64,000 bases of DNA from SAR92 clade bacterium H455 (lineage in GTDB: Bacteria > Pseudomonadota > Gammaproteobacteria > Pseudomonadales > Porticoccaceae): contig CP103416.1 of the NCBI GenBank assembly GCA_024802545.1, positions 1,798,001-1,862,000 of the forward strand, in the 5' to 3' direction. Below, piece after piece: positions 25,827-35,695 of the stretch. A model generated the notes under the pieces. The model had not been told where the DNA came from. It saw nothing but the letters and a program-made list of their open reading frames with translations, and searched no databases. Made by a program: the position numbers and the translations under genes. Each line of letters begins with the position of its first letter. Within the stretch, counting starts at the first letter, position 1.

Positions 25827-26405
25827 ATGGCGTCTAATCCCCTCATGCTAGTACTAAAACGCTGTCTACTGCTTGTGGCCATCACTGCGGTCATTTCCGC
25901 TGAGGGCCACGGTCTAAGTTCAGCCTCGGCAAAAATTGAGGTCAGGCCCAGTCGCTTGGTAGAGTTAAGCGTGCAATTTGATTTTATTAAGTTACTTAAT
26001 CACGGCGCAAACGCCTACCCTCTAGCCGTTGTGGCCTCGCTGCCTGAGCAGAAGTTTGCGCTGTTGTATAAGGAAGTGATCAAACTATTTGATAATGAAC
26101 TCAAGGTGATGGTTGGTAACAAGGCGGTTGTGTTAAATAAGCGCTATCCAACAGAGCAACAGATGCTTAGCCTATTGAAAGGCCAGCTGGTGGATGCGCA
26201 ATTCTCCAGCCAGGGGTCTATGCCCTATACCTACAGCGATCGTCGATTCTTTCAAGTACTGTCCTTTGACTTTAAATTGATTACGGCACAGCAGTTAAGC
26301 GATATGCAGGTGACTTTCCCGAAAGAGTTAGGTGACATTTATATTACTTACTCAAAGTCCAAAAGTAGCAACCTGCACCCTGGAGAATCCTGGCAGCCTA
26401 ACTAG
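25827..26405 (+). CDS. unknown exported protein coupled to the YHYH gene
   Basis: About 192 aa, not recognised. The start is a hydrophobic export signal (LKRCLLLVAITAVISAEG), and the mature part (EVRPSRLVELSVQFDFIKLL, YTYSDRRFFQVLSFDFKL) is alpha/beta-like with no motif I know. The ATG at 25827 lies 4 nt after the YHYH stop codon; a TTG at 25812 would overlap it. Tight spacing suggests the two proteins act together. A bidirectional terminator follows. Confidence 0.7.
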   Translation: MASNPLMLVLKRCLLLVAITAVISAEGHGLSSASAKIEVRPSRLVELSVQFDFIKLLNHGANAYPLAVVASLPEQKFALLYKEVIKLFDNELKVMVGNKAVVLNKRYPTEQQMLSLLKGQLVDAQFSSQGSMPYTYSDRRFFQVLSFDFKLITAQQLSDMQVTFPKELGDIYITYSKSKSSNLHPGESWQPN

Positions 26406-26455
26406 CGACAAGAGATAGAGTAAAAAAGACAGAGAAAAAAACGCAAAAAAACATA

Positions 26456-26483
26456 TAAAAAGGGCTGCCAAGGCAGCTTTTTT
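26456..26483. terminator. bidirectional rho-independent terminator
   Basis: GCTGCC / GGCAGC around AA, with an A-run on the left and six T on the right. It sits between two convergent genes and can serve both. Confidence 0.85.
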
Positions 26484-26502
26484 CTCAACGCTCAATTAGC
26501 TA

Positions 26503-26820
26503 TTAGCTTTCCATACGCTTGGTCGAGTAAAGATCAAAACCGACTTCCTGACAGTCGTTACAGAGCAATGTACTACTAAATGTATCACCAAAAGCTTCAG
26601 CGTAATGTTCTGCCCAATCTTTCCAACCTGTATTACGCGCCTCTACGGAGGACCAAACATTGACCCGCATACCATCATAGAGGGTTGATGACGCAGCGGG
26701 TTGTGCAAAAGTCCTTTCCATCACCGCCGCGGCTTGCATATCTGTACTCTGCTCTAAGCTCTGCTCTGCGCAGCCAGCAAGCAATGCCGCTGATACTGCT
26801 AATCCTATTATTAAGTTCAT
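26503..26820 (-). CDS. small putative lipoprotein of unknown function
   Basis: 105 aa. The N-terminus MNLIIGLAVSAALLAGC is a clear lipoprotein signal with lipobox LAGC (Cys17). The mature part is about 88 residues, with WSSVEARNTGWKDWAEHYAE and a CNDC pair. No family recognised. GAGGGG is 8 nt before the ATG. It stands alone, convergent with the 25.8-kb gene. Confidence 0.8.
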   Translation of the reverse strand: MNLIIGLAVSAALLAGCAEQSLEQSTDMQAAAVMERTFAQPAASSTLYDGMRVNVWSSVEARNTGWKDWAEHYAEAFGDTFSSTLLCNDCQEVGFDLYSTKRMES

Positions 26821-27021
26821 GTTACATACCCCTCAATAATAAATGTCATTGTTAGTTTTTATTTGTTCTTCAGCTGGCCCTAAAAAGCGAACGCATAAAT
26901 ACCCCCTCATCTATTCACATATGACTAGAATCGTCCAGTTGTACAGAGTTAAACCTCTTTAATCAAAAGAAGTCATCTATGATTTTTTTTCAACACGCGT
27001 TGTTTCGGGGCTCTTCTAGTA

Positions 27022-27048
27022 TTGAATCGACGATCTTTTAGCTATAAT
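27022..27048 (+). promoter_or_regulatory. promoter of tRNA-Arg
   Basis: A perfect TATAAT (27043-27048) has TTGAAT (27022-27027) upstream with a shortish 15-bp spacer. Transcription would start within a few bases of the tRNA 5' end. Confidence 0.6.
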
Positions 27049-27056
27049 GCCCGCGC

Positions 27057-27132
27057 CTCCCCTTGGTGAAATTGGATATCACGCTAGCCTCCTAAGCTTG
27101 AATTTCAGGTTCGACTCCTGAAGGGGAGACCA
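27057..27132 (+). tRNA. tRNA-Arg (anticodon CCT)
   Basis: 76 nt with encoded CCA. The acceptor CTCCCCT pairs with AGGGGAG, the anticodon loop is CTCCTAA, and the T arm is TCAGGTTCGACTCCTGA. The anticodon stem CTAGC/GCTTG has one T-T mismatch. The layout otherwise follows E. coli tRNA-Arg(CCT). No promoter-proximal partner gene and no obvious terminator are seen. Confidence 0.9.
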
Positions 27133-27164
27133 CAGCATAAGCCTATAAACCAGTAAAACAGCGG

Positions 27165-28671
27165 CTAATTAGCCGCTGTTTTGCGAACCGGCGGCGGCAC
27201 ATAGGTCTGATCTATCATTGACTGGTTCGGCAGGTAAAATCTAAAAAATAAATTAAAATCACCTTTGGGTAAAGGAATCCAATTGGCACGATGTGCCTGT
27301 TCTGGCTGATCCTGCTGCAAATAAATTTCCAGTGAGCCGTCTTGCCCATAAACCAGATTCTCTGTCGCGTCGCTTACGAGGTATTTGTCCCAATCAGTCT
27401 CAGCGAGATTGAATTTATCATCGTACACGCTAATCGACCAAAATGCCCTTGCCGTAGGAATCTGGTCCTTTTCAAATCTGATCCTATAATTATTTTTGCC
27501 ATTTAAAATCTCTCCGTCCGCATCGGCAAAACTGCGCAACTTCGCGGCCATCTCAACCCAGTGTTCAATTCCACCGGCATAGGACTGAGGTGATGCTCGG
27601 CCTAAAAAGTCACCGCTTTCGGCCATTCGGCCCCAGTTTTTGTCACCATAGAACCAATTGTTGACCACCTTGGTATCACCGCCGGCCTGTGCCAGTTTCT
27701 GCAATAAAATATTTCCGTCCACCAGGGCTCTTTGCAGTCCCCTACGGGTATTTTCATTAAGATCATCAAGAGCTTCGGTGGCCTGAGGGCCAAGGCCTAT
27801 TCGCCCAAATTCGCGCATCAATGCGGCATCCCGCGGCATCCCGCGGCGGCGGATTCTCGTTCATGGCCGCATTCATGGTGCGAAAATCCGCTAGAGGATC
27901 ATTGGCATCAGAGAATGGATCTCGAACATCGCGCCTTGTACTGGGAATGATATTACCTGACTGCCACTGTGACAGAGGTGCCAGGGCAAATTCTGATTGA
28001 ATCTTTTTGGCGATGACTAGATCGTCGTCATCACCAGAAGAGTAGACACGCGCAACCGCCCAGACCCAGGGAGTTGGCGAGCGAAGCACGCCATCAAACT
28101 GGCCCTCTGGAATTGCTCCATCCCACTTCGGCCCCACCAAAAGGTAGGTGATAGCCTTGCCATCGTGTAGATGTGGACTGACATAACCAAACACATCATA
28201 GTAGAATTCAGCTAATTCAATATCGATGTAGCGCCCATCGCCTTGCGGTGCATGGATCACTATAGGCTCGTCGTTCAAATCGATCCACGATAGCGAATAG
28301 ATGGTGTCATGATTGGCAGAGGCACTGTATTTGTCGCTCGAGTTGGCTAATCGAGTTACGTGGAAAAAATCGTTCACCCGAATCTGAATAATACCAGTTG
28401 CATTTTCAACCATACGGTATCGATCACGGGTGTAGCGCAACGCAGGATAACCATAAATATAAGCCTGCATCCCCAAAAAATAGGCCTGATCTTCGCGCCA
28501 GTCGGTATCGGCCGTTAGTCCCGCAGATATTTTTCCTGGCAATGCCGTCTCGCTTGACGCGCACGCAGTTGTGCAAAGAAAAAGACTCAGCACGAATAGA
28601 CTTTTTGATAGTCCCTTGATACTGCCTCTAAGGCTGATACCCTCCCCCTGATGCCACTCATTTTTAGTCAT
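27165..28671 (-). pseudogene. DUF1254/DUF1214 protein, frameshifted by a 10-bp duplication
   Basis: The intact protein would be about 500 aa. The N-terminal part (ATG at 28671) has an export signal ending FLCTTACASS and DUF1254 features (FLGMQAYIYGYP, NHDTIYSLSWIDL). After NENPPPRDAA the frame changes. The C-terminal part (27165 to about 27833) is DUF1214-like (NWFYGDKNWGRM, FWSISVYDD, GDFNLFFRFYLP). At 27823-27842 the decamer GCGGCATCCC is present twice in tandem; deleting one copy rejoins the two frames exactly as PRDAALMREFGR. Such proteins are widespread exported proteins of unknown function. It may be a pseudogene, a switchable gene, or a sequencing artefact. Confidence 0.85.
27823..27842. 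repeat. 10-bp tandem duplication GCGGCATCCC x2
   Basis: Two identical adjacent decamers at 27823-27832 and 27833-27842 inside the DUF1254/DUF1214 gene. A 10-bp unit shifts the frame by one. Confidence 0.95.
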
Positions 28672-28984
28672 TTTTATCTCACTCCCTATATTATATTTTT
28701 CATCAATTTTTGACTTTTATTATTGTTCGAGGCTACCAGAAAAGGGGAATGATGATGTTTTTTGGGACCCTTAAGTACTATCGTATTTTGTATAAAAGGA
28801 CTGCAGTGCATAGGTAAAAGCGCACGCGAGATTCGAGTCGCGCCAGAAAATCTACCTCATTAAAATTCCGTAAGGCCCGCAAATGTGTACAGCAACTAGC
28901 TCTGGAGTGCCTATAAGCAATGGCTTTAAGGCATAGGACCGGCTAACGTTGAATCCTGAGGGAGCGACCATTACAATCCCCGCC
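28672..28984. other. divergent intergenic region upstream of rsmE
   Basis: 313 bp between the DUF1254 gene and rsmE. The left end carries GGAGTGAG, a ribosome site for the leftward gene. A CGCGA/TCGCG hairpin near 28832-28849 contains TTCGAGT and is followed by GCGCCA. It resembles a tRNA 3' end but nothing else of a tRNA is there. No promoter or gene is supported. Confidence 0.5.
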
Positions 28985-29695
28985 ATGAATCTTCTGCTGC
29001 TCAAACCGGATCAAATCACTCAGCAAATCGCTGCTGTAGACGGTCGTCAGCTTGAGCATCTACTCGGCGTTCAGCGAGTCGCAGTCGGCGATTCAGTTCG
29101 GGTTGGCGTAATAGATGGTCTTATGGGCCAGGGTATTATCAAAACTCTTAGCGCCGAACAGGCGACCCTCGAGATCAGCTTAGACACCCCGCCACCATCA
29201 GCCACACCAGTGCGCTTGATCTTGGCACTGCCGCGACCAAAGATGCTGCGCAGGACCTTACAGAGCGTCACCGCTATGGGGGTCAAAGAAATCTATCTGG
29301 TGAATTCCAGTCGTGTAGAGAAAAGTTTTTGGCAGTCGCCATTTCTGCAACCTGAGGCCCTTGAAGAGCACATGATCCTAGGATTGGAACAGGCACGGGA
29401 TACGCTGATGCCGAAGCTGTATATGCGCAAGCGCTTTAAACCCTTTGTTGAAGATGAACTGGGGGGAATTATTCAAGGCAGCCGCGCATTGGTTGCCCAC
29501 CCGGTGACCGAGGTGCCCTGCCCGATCAACTGCGATTCGGCAGTGACCTTAGCCATTGGCCCGGAGGGTGGTTTTATTCCCTACGAAGTTGAACTATTGA
29601 GCTCTGTGGGCTTTGAAGCGGTGCACTTGGGCCCGCGGATCCTCAGGGTTGAGGTCGCGGTACCGGCACTGATATCCAGGCTATTCCCCGCCTAG
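28985..29695 (+). CDS. rsmE: 16S rRNA (uracil1498-N3)-methyltransferase
   Basis: 236 aa SPOUT-class methyltransferase acting on the assembled 30S subunit. An N-terminal PUA-like part ([17 protein letters not shown]) precedes the knotted domain with [28 protein letters not shown] and the SAM-binding [18 protein letters not shown] and LGPRILRVE. The ATG at 28985 gives the family start; a TTG at 28949 would add 12 nonconserved residues. Its stop codon overlaps that of ygiQ on the other strand by the palindrome CTAG. Confidence 0.95.
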   Translation: MNLLLLKPDQITQQIAAVDGRQLEHLLGVQRVAVGDSVRVGVIDGLMGQGIIKTLSAEQATLEISLDTPPPSATPVRLILALPRPKMLRRTLQSVTAMGVKEIYLVNSSRVEKSFWQSPFLQPEALEEHMILGLEQARDTLMPKLYMRKRFKPFVEDELGGIIQGSRALVAHPVTEVPCPINCDSAVTLAIGPEGGFIPYEVELLSSVGFEAVHLGPRILRVEVAVPALISRLFPA

Positions 29696-31887
29696 CGACG
29701 ACGGGGTTTGGTGCGCGATGAGCGTGGCTGGGCTTTCAGTTTAGGTCGCGCCTTGGTACTCTCGCGACGAATCACTTCTTTCTCGCGACGAGACTCCCCT
29801 GGTACTAAGAAGCCATCACCACTGCCAATCAAATCAGAGCGACCCATACGGCGCAGTGCTTTGCGCAACATAGGCCAGTTCTCTGCATCGTGGTAACGCA
29901 AAAAGGCTTTGTGCAGGGTGCGCTGTTCTTGGGTTTTGGCAGTAAAAATCTGCTCAGTGTTGTTTTTGCCTAACGGCTTAAGCGGATTTTTCTCGGTGTA
30001 ATACATGGTCGTCGCCGACGCCATGGGCGAGGGGTAAAAACTCTGCACCTGGTCGACACGGAAACCATTTGTCTTTAACCACAGACCCAGGGCCATCATA
30101 TCTTCATTGGTGGATCCCGGATGAGCGGAAATAAAGTAGGGAATCAAATACTGCTTTTTGCCCGCCTCTTTAGAGAAGCGCTCAAACATTTCTTTGAATT
30201 CGTAATAGCTGCCCATGCCCGGCTTCATCATCTTCGATAGCGGTCCATCTTCAGAGTGCTCTGGGGCAATCTTCAAGTAGCCGCCGACATGGTGGGTGAC
30301 CAGCTCTTTGACATACTCTGGATCCAAAACAGCCAGGTCATAGCGCAGACCGGAAGCCACAACCACTTTCTTCACGCCTTCCAGCGCGCGGGTTTTACGA
30401 TACAGCTGGGTGGTGTGCTTGTGGTCGGTTTCCAAATTGACACAGATCGACGGATAGACACAGGACGGGCGTCTGCAGGTGGCCTCAATCTTTTTATCTT
30501 TACAGTTGAGGCGATACATATTCGCCGTGGGACCACCGAGATCCGAGATCACGCCGGTAAAGCCCGGAGTCAAATCACGGATCTTTTCAACTTCGTTCAA
30601 AATAGACTCTTCCGAACGACTCTGGATAATACGCCCTTCGTGCTCAGTGATGGAACAAAAAGTACAGCCACCGAAACAGCCGCGCATAATATTCACCGAG
30701 AAGCGAATCATGTCATAGGCGGGAATCTTGGCATCGCCATAAGTCGGATGTGGAACGCGCTTATAGGGTTGATCAAAGACCCAATCCAGCTCTTCGGTTT
30801 CCAATGGAATCGGTGGCGGATTGACCCAAATATCGTTGCGACCCTGGCGCTGGACCAATGGTCGAGCATTGCCGGGATTGGTTTCACGGTGAAAAATACG
30901 GTCGGCGTGAGCATAGAGCACCGGGTCTGCAGTCACTTCGTCAAAGGACGGCATGCGGATATAGGTTGAACTGGGATCGGTCTTAATCGCTTGGGTATCG
31001 GGAATAATCGACAGCACCTGTGGTTCGCTGCCAGCACCAGCAGACTCTGCGCTGGCACAGGTATCAGCTTTCAGGGACTGCATGCGAATCTCTTTGGCAT
31101 CGGCATTGTCCGAGGGCTTCGACATCTCGTAGGGATTTTTTTGCTTTTTAAGCCGACCGGGCTGATCCACTGAAGTGGAATCGATCTCTCTCCAACCCTC
31201 GGGAATGGTGCGGCACATAAAGGCGGTACCACGAAGATCGGTGATATCACGAATATTCTCGCCCTTGGCCATCCTGTGAGTCAGTTCGACCATGGCCCGC
31301 TCTGCGTTACCGTAGAGCAGAATATCGGCGGTGGAATCGATTAGCACTGAACGCTTAACCGACTCGGACCAGTAATCATAATGGGCCAGACGGCGCAGAC
31401 TGGCTTCGATACCACCGGCCACTACTGGCACATCAGCAAAAGCTTCGCGGCACTTTTGCGTGTAAACCGTCACCGCACGATCCGGACGCTTGCCACCCAG
31501 ATCACCAGCCGTGTAGGCGTCATCATGGCGCAGACGTCGATCGGCGGTGTAGCGATTGATCATCGAATCCATATTGCCGGCGGTGACACCAAAATACAGA
31601 TTAGGCTTCCCCAATGCTCTAAAGCTCTCGGCATCGCGCCAGTCCGGCTGGGAAATAATGCCTACCCGAAAACCCTGAGCCTCGAGCACACGGCCGATTA
31701 CAGCCATACCAAAGCTCGGGTGATCGACGTAGGCGTCTCCTGTAACAAGGATCACATCGCAGCTATCCCAGCCCAGTTGATCCATCTCTTGCCGCGACAT
31801 GGGCAGAAAAGGCGTTGGCAGCAAACATTCGGCCCAGTATTTAGGGTAATCATAAAGTGCTGTCGGTGGTCTGGGAGCTGCTGCCAT
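29692..31887 (-). CDS. ygiQ: YgiQ family radical SAM protein
   Basis: 731 aa, full length. The N-terminal B12-binding-like region starts [20 protein letters not shown] and [15 protein letters not shown], and the radical SAM cluster is [16 protein letters not shown] (CxxxCxxC), then [10 protein letters not shown] and [18 protein letters not shown]. The reaction is unknown for the family. The C-terminus has a basic tail rich in Arg and Lys. It is oriented against rsmE, tail to tail. Confidence 0.93.
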   Translation of the reverse strand: MAAAPRPPTALYDYPKYWAECLLPTPFLPMSRQEMDQLGWDSCDVILVTGDAYVDHPSFGMAVIGRVLEAQGFRVGIISQPDWRDAESFRALGKPNLYFGVTAGNMDSMINRYTADRRLRHDDAYTAGDLGGKRPDRAVTVYTQKCREAFADVPVVAGGIEASLRRLAHYDYWSESVKRSVLIDSTADILLYGNAERAMVELTHRMAKGENIRDITDLRGTAFMCRTIPEGWREIDSTSVDQPGRLKKQKNPYEMSKPSDNADAKEIRMQSLKADTCASAESAGAGSEPQVLSIIPDTQAIKTDPSSTYIRMPSFDEVTADPVLYAHADRIFHRETNPGNARPLVQRQGRNDIWVNPPPIPLETEELDWVFDQPYKRVPHPTYGDAKIPAYDMIRFSVNIMRGCFGGCTFCSITEHEGRIIQSRSEESILNEVEKIRDLTPGFTGVISDLGGPTANMYRLNCKDKKIEATCRRPSCVYPSICVNLETDHKHTTQLYRKTRALEGVKKVVVASGLRYDLAVLDPEYVKELVTHHVGGYLKIAPEHSEDGPLSKMMKPGMGSYYEFKEMFERFSKEAGKKQYLIPYFISAHPGSTNEDMMALGLWLKTNGFRVDQVQSFYPSPMASATTMYYTEKNPLKPLGKNNTEQIFTAKTQEQRTLHKAFLRYHDAENWPMLRKALRRMGRSDLIGSGDGFLVPGESRREKEVIRRESTKARPKLKAQPRSSRTKPRRR

Positions 31888-32040
31888 GGCGTATATATGC
31901 TTCTATGTAAGGGTTTTAAAGGCCGCTATTGTACCGGAATTTGCAGTTGCAAGAACCAATGATTTGAAACAGCGTCAAACTCAGTCTAGGTTAGCCCTAT
32001 GGATCAATTTAATCACTCGGTGAAACGGATTAACCTAAGG

Positions 32041-32059
32041 GTAAATGATAACGATTCTT
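32041..32059 (+). promoter_or_regulatory. Fur box upstream of feoAB
   Basis: GTAAATGATAACGATTCTT matches 13 of 19 bases of the Fur consensus, including the unbroken core ATGATAA. It lies about 85 bp before feoA. Ferric-uptake repression of feoAB by Fur is well known in gammaproteobacteria, so iron repression is likely here. Confidence 0.7.
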
Positions 32060-32143
32060 ATTAACATTTAGCCAGAATCGGCGTACACTTATCGCCTTGA
32101 AGTTAGGCAAGTAAACCAAGCAACGCCAAGGGAACGAGAAGCA

Positions 32144-32368
32144 ATGACACTCTGGGATTTGAAACAAGGCACATCGGCCACCGTTGAAAGCTTTTGCACC
32201 GCATTGCAGAGCGAGTATCGCACCCGCCTCAGTGAGCTGGGTTTTCATCCCGGCGAGCACATTGCCTGTGTCCTCAGCCCGAGTCTTGGAGCGCCAAAAC
32301 TCTACCGTGTCAACAACACGGTCTACTCTTTAGATGACAGCGTCGCCTCGCTGATTACCGTTGCCTAG
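32144..32368 (+). CDS. feoA: ferrous iron transport protein FeoA
   Basis: 74 aa SH3-like cytosolic protein that supports FeoB. The family segments RLSELGFHPGEHIAC and YSLDDSVASLI(T) are visible. It follows the Fur box and precedes feoB by 9 nt; the ribosome site (ACGAGAAG) is weak. No feoC is present. Confidence 0.9.
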   Translation: MTLWDLKQGTSATVESFCTALQSEYRTRLSELGFHPGEHIACVLSPSLGAPKLYRVNNTVYSLDDSVASLITVA

Positions 32369-32377
32369 AAGGGCCGC

Positions 32378-34243
32378 TTGCCATTGATTTCTAAAACCAT
32401 TCTTATCGGTAGCCCCAACTCAGGCAAAAGCCTGCTGTTTAATCAGCTTACCGGCCTCAATCAAAAAGTCGCCAATTTTCCTGGCATCACGGTAAACATC
32501 AAGTCCGGAAAAAGTACCGTCGACCCAGAACAGGTATTGATGGATTTCCCCGGCGTCTATTCCCTGCATGCGATTTCCGGTGAAGAGAAAATTTCAGTAG
32601 ACGCATTCTACGCCGGCCTTAAAGATCCAGAGGTCAGCTCAGTTGTCTGCGTAGTGGACACCACAAGGCTTGAGAAGGGACTGATTTTTGCTCTGCAGGT
32701 AATCAATGCCTGTGCTGAACATAACAAGCCCGTGGTGATCGCCGCCAATATGATCGATGTGCTCAATAGCCACGGCATGACCATGGATTTAGAGGGACTG
32801 GCCGCGGCGCTAAAGGTTCCAGTGGCTGCCATCTCGGCTAAATCAGGTCTGGGTCTGGATGATCTGCAAGAGCTGATAACCAGTCATCGGAATAGCCCTA
32901 GCCCCTACGCCAGTGAGATAAACTCTAAAGACAACAATATTATTGCCAGTGACGATTCAATTGTTCATCGTCAGGCCCAGCAGCTAGCAGCCAGCTTTGG
33001 CCCCAAAGGCGACATACTAATCAACTCCCAAACTCGCCTCGATCAGTTTTTTCTCCACTCCTGGTTTGGCGGCATTAGCTTTATCCTGATTATGTTTCTG
33101 CTGTTCCAAAGTATTTTCACCTGGGCGGCGCCGATTATGGATGGCGTCGAATCCATCTTGCAGTTCGCTGCCAGTGCGGTTCTTCCGCTGTTGCCCGCTG
33201 GTGCTATCAGCGACTTTGTCTCCGACGCCCTGTTTGGCGGTATCGGCGCCTTTCTGGTATTTGTACCGCAGATATTTATCCTTACATTGGTTGTGGGCAT
33301 ACTCGAAGACAGTGGCTATTTGGCCCGGGCCGCAGTGATTTGCCACAAGCCCCTGCGTATCTTTGGCCTTACCGGGAAGAGTTTTATCCCTATGCTATCC
33401 AGCGTTGCCTGTGCCATTCCCGGTATCTATGCTGCCCGCACTGTGGATTCACCGCGCAAGCGCTGGCTCACCTATCTGGCCATCCCCTTAATGCCCTGCT
33501 CTGCTCGACTGCCGGTATACAGCTTGCTGATTGCGGCGTTTATTCCCGCCACTGGCACCTTTGGCGGTCTGGTTGGCTGGCAGGGGTTCGCTATGGTCAG
33601 TATCTATCTGTTTGGCATTCTTTGCGGCCTCTTGGTCACCGCTCTAGTGTCGCGCACCAGCGCGGCACTGCAAACTGACCTGCCTTTTGTGCTGGAGATG
33701 CCGCCCTACAGACTGCCCTCCTGGAAGCCTTTATTGCGCAATGCCTGGGATCGCAGCAAACACTTTGTGACCAAGGCCGGTAAGGTTATCTTTATGGTAA
33801 CTGTAGTGATCTGGGTACTGGGTTATTTCCCTAATCAGGGTGCCGATCTAGGGCAGTCCTGGCTTGGCTATATGGGCAAGATTATTGAACCTGCCTTTGC
33901 CCCCTTTGGTCTCGACTGGAAATATGGCGTCGCCATACTCACATCCTTTTTAGCCCGTGAAGTCTTTGTCGGCACCCTGGGAACATTGTTTGGTATTGAA
34001 GGCGGTGAAGAAAACATCATCTCACTGGTGGAACATATCCAAAATAGCGGTCTGCCAATCGGTGCCGGTTTTGCTCTGCTGGTGTTCTTCTCTATCGCTC
34101 TACAATGTGTCTCGACACTGGCTGTATTGCGCCGTGAGACTGGCTCCTGGAGACTGCCAACACAGCTGTTTGTCAGCTATAGCATCTTTGCCTACAGCGC
34201 TGCCTGGCTAACCTTTGTCATAGTTCAAAGTATCGCCGGCTAG
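32378..34243 (+). CDS. feoB: ferrous iron transporter FeoB
   Basis: 621 aa inner-membrane Fe(II) transporter with a GTPase. The G1 loop GSPNSGKS is near residues 12-19, G2 is FPGITV, G3 is DFPGVYS, and G4 is in AANMIDV. A hydrophobic transport domain with many helices follows, including the Gate motifs SCVACAIPG-like SSVACAIPG and LAREVFVGTLG. The start is TTG at 32378 with AGAAGGG five nt before; no in-frame ATG fits. It is shorter than E. coli FeoB (773 aa), within the range of short forms. Confidence 0.94.
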   Translation: MPLISKTILIGSPNSGKSLLFNQLTGLNQKVANFPGITVNIKSGKSTVDPEQVLMDFPGVYSLHAISGEEKISVDAFYAGLKDPEVSSVVCVVDTTRLEKGLIFALQVINACAEHNKPVVIAANMIDVLNSHGMTMDLEGLAAALKVPVAAISAKSGLGLDDLQELITSHRNSPSPYASEINSKDNNIIASDDSIVHRQAQQLAASFGPKGDILINSQTRLDQFFLHSWFGGISFILIMFLLFQSIFTWAAPIMDGVESILQFAASAVLPLLPAGAISDFVSDALFGGIGAFLVFVPQIFILTLVVGILEDSGYLARAAVICHKPLRIFGLTGKSFIPMLSSVACAIPGIYAARTVDSPRKRWLTYLAIPLMPCSARLPVYSLLIAAFIPATGTFGGLVGWQGFAMVSIYLFGILCGLLVTALVSRTSAALQTDLPFVLEMPPYRLPSWKPLLRNAWDRSKHFVTKAGKVIFMVTVVIWVLGYFPNQGADLGQSWLGYMGKIIEPAFAPFGLDWKYGVAILTSFLAREVFVGTLGTLFGIEGGEENIISLVEHIQNSGLPIGAGFALLVFFSIALQCVSTLAVLRRETGSWRLPTQLFVSYSIFAYSAAWLTFVIVQSIAG

Positions 34244-34297
34244 CCCTGCTGAGTTCCCTCGACAGGGCGTATTAAAGTGCCTAAAGTGTGGCCCACA

Positions 34298-35671
34298 ATG
34301 CCAATTCTAAATATCCAAGAAATACCCTATAGGTCTAGCAGCGAAATCTTATTTGCTGCTGTTCGCGATCTGCCGGATGCGGTTTGGCTCGACAGTGGTG
34401 CACCTCATTCAATTCAAGGGCGCTATGATATTATTTCCGCCTGCCCTGACGGAATTATTGAGACTCATGGGGCAATATCTACCATTGTCGACCAGCATGG
34501 CAGTCGCAGTAGTGAGGCAGATCCATTTGCCCTTGCAGAGCAGCTTCTCGAGCCTCTGGCAGACAAAACCCTTAGCACTGACTACCCCTTTGTCGGCGGC
34601 CTGATTGGTTACTTTGGCTACGATCTCGGGCGCCGCTTAATCCATATTCCCAGCACTGCAAAGCAAATCACCCAGCTGCCGGATATGCGTATCGGCCGTT
34701 TTCTCTGGGCCCTGGTGGTGGATCATCAAGAGCAGCGCAGCGAGCTGGTTTTTCACCCTCAGTGTGCGGACGAATTGCGACAACTTATCAGCTCGCGGCT
34801 CAGCGACTTAAAAGCCCCAGAGAGTACTGATAAATTTAGTCTCAAGCAGAAATTTGTCGCTACTCTCTCAGAGCCTGACTACAAGGAGGCTATTCGTGCC
34901 GTTAAAAGCTATATAGAGTCTGGAGACTGCTACCAGACCAACTTTACCCAGCACTATTCAGCCCATTTCTCCGGCGATCTCTGGCCCGCCTATCTAGCTC
35001 TGCGTGAGGCGGTGGGATCACCCTACTCCGCCTTTTGGCAATGGCGCGACCAGGGACTGCTCTGTGTTTCACCTGAGCGTTTTATAAGCATAGTGGACAG
35101 GCAGGCTGAGACCAAGCCGATCAAGGGTACGATTAAGCGTGGTAGCGATCCCGAGCAGGATCAGCAGCGCGCCGAGCAACTGATTGCAAGTGCCAAAGAT
35201 CGCGCGGAAAACTTGATGATTGTGGATCTATTGCGCAATGATCTAAGCCGAAATTCTGAGCCCGGCAGTATTCGAGTGCCCAAGCTATTTGAATTGGAAA
35301 GCTTTGCCAATGTACACCACCTAGTGAGCACAGTCACAGGGCTACTAGCTGAAGATTCAACGCCACTGGCTATGCTTCGTGACAGCTTTCCCGGCGGTTC
35401 CATTACCGGGGCACCGAAAAAGCGTGCTATGGAAATTATTGAGCAGTTGGAACCCGTGCGGCGTTCGGTTTATTGTGGCAGTATTGGCTATATCAGTGCC
35501 AATCAGAATATGGACAGTAATATTGCCATTCGCACAATAATAGCCGATGGCGACACCCTGCATTGCTGGGGCGGTGGCGGCATAGTGGCCGACTCTGAGG
35601 AGTCTCAGGAATACCAAGAATCCATCGATAAGATCAAAGCTTTGCTCGAAGCAGTTGAACGCTTTATCTAG
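34298..35671 (+). CDS. pabB: aminodeoxychorismate synthase component I
   Basis: 457 aa. Converts chorismate to 4-amino-4-deoxychorismate with ammonia from PabA; PabC at 8.4-9.3 kb completes p-aminobenzoate. The chorismate-binding domain has CYQTNFTQ, KPIKGTIKRG, DRAENLMIVDLLRNDLSR, HHLVSTVTG, FPGGSITGAPKKRAME and the terminal GGGIVADS. Its lysine PIKGT is the PabB-type (TrpE has a different residue). A GTG at 34277 is an alternative start with AGGG upstream. It follows feoB, about 50 bp downstream. Confidence 0.92.
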   Translation: MPILNIQEIPYRSSSEILFAAVRDLPDAVWLDSGAPHSIQGRYDIISACPDGIIETHGAISTIVDQHGSRSSEADPFALAEQLLEPLADKTLSTDYPFVGGLIGYFGYDLGRRLIHIPSTAKQITQLPDMRIGRFLWALVVDHQEQRSELVFHPQCADELRQLISSRLSDLKAPESTDKFSLKQKFVATLSEPDYKEAIRAVKSYIESGDCYQTNFTQHYSAHFSGDLWPAYLALREAVGSPYSAFWQWRDQGLLCVSPERFISIVDRQAETKPIKGTIKRGSDPEQDQQRAEQLIASAKDRAENLMIVDLLRNDLSRNSEPGSIRVPKLFELESFANVHHLVSTVTGLLAEDSTPLAMLRDSFPGGSITGAPKKRAMEIIEQLEPVRRSVYCGSIGYISANQNMDSNIAIRTIIADGDTLHCWGGGGIVADSEESQEYQESIDKIKALLEAVERFI

Positions 35672-35695
35672 CTGCCCTCTCTTAGCTTTTCTCGC

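Noticed and set aside
28825-28862. tRNA-like 3' end (CGCGA hairpin with TTCGAGT, GCGCCA)
   Set aside because: The acceptor and D/anticodon parts are missing and the T-loop boundary does not fit. At most a relic; no tRNA called.
30256-30969. 237-aa ORF opposite ygiQ
   Set aside because: Antisense shadow of a well-conserved radical SAM gene; no own ribosome site or family match. The same applies to 31381-31962.
34243-34268. GCCCTG/CAGGGC hairpin after feoB as terminator
   Set aside because: No T-run follows and the loop is 14 nt; could be chance.
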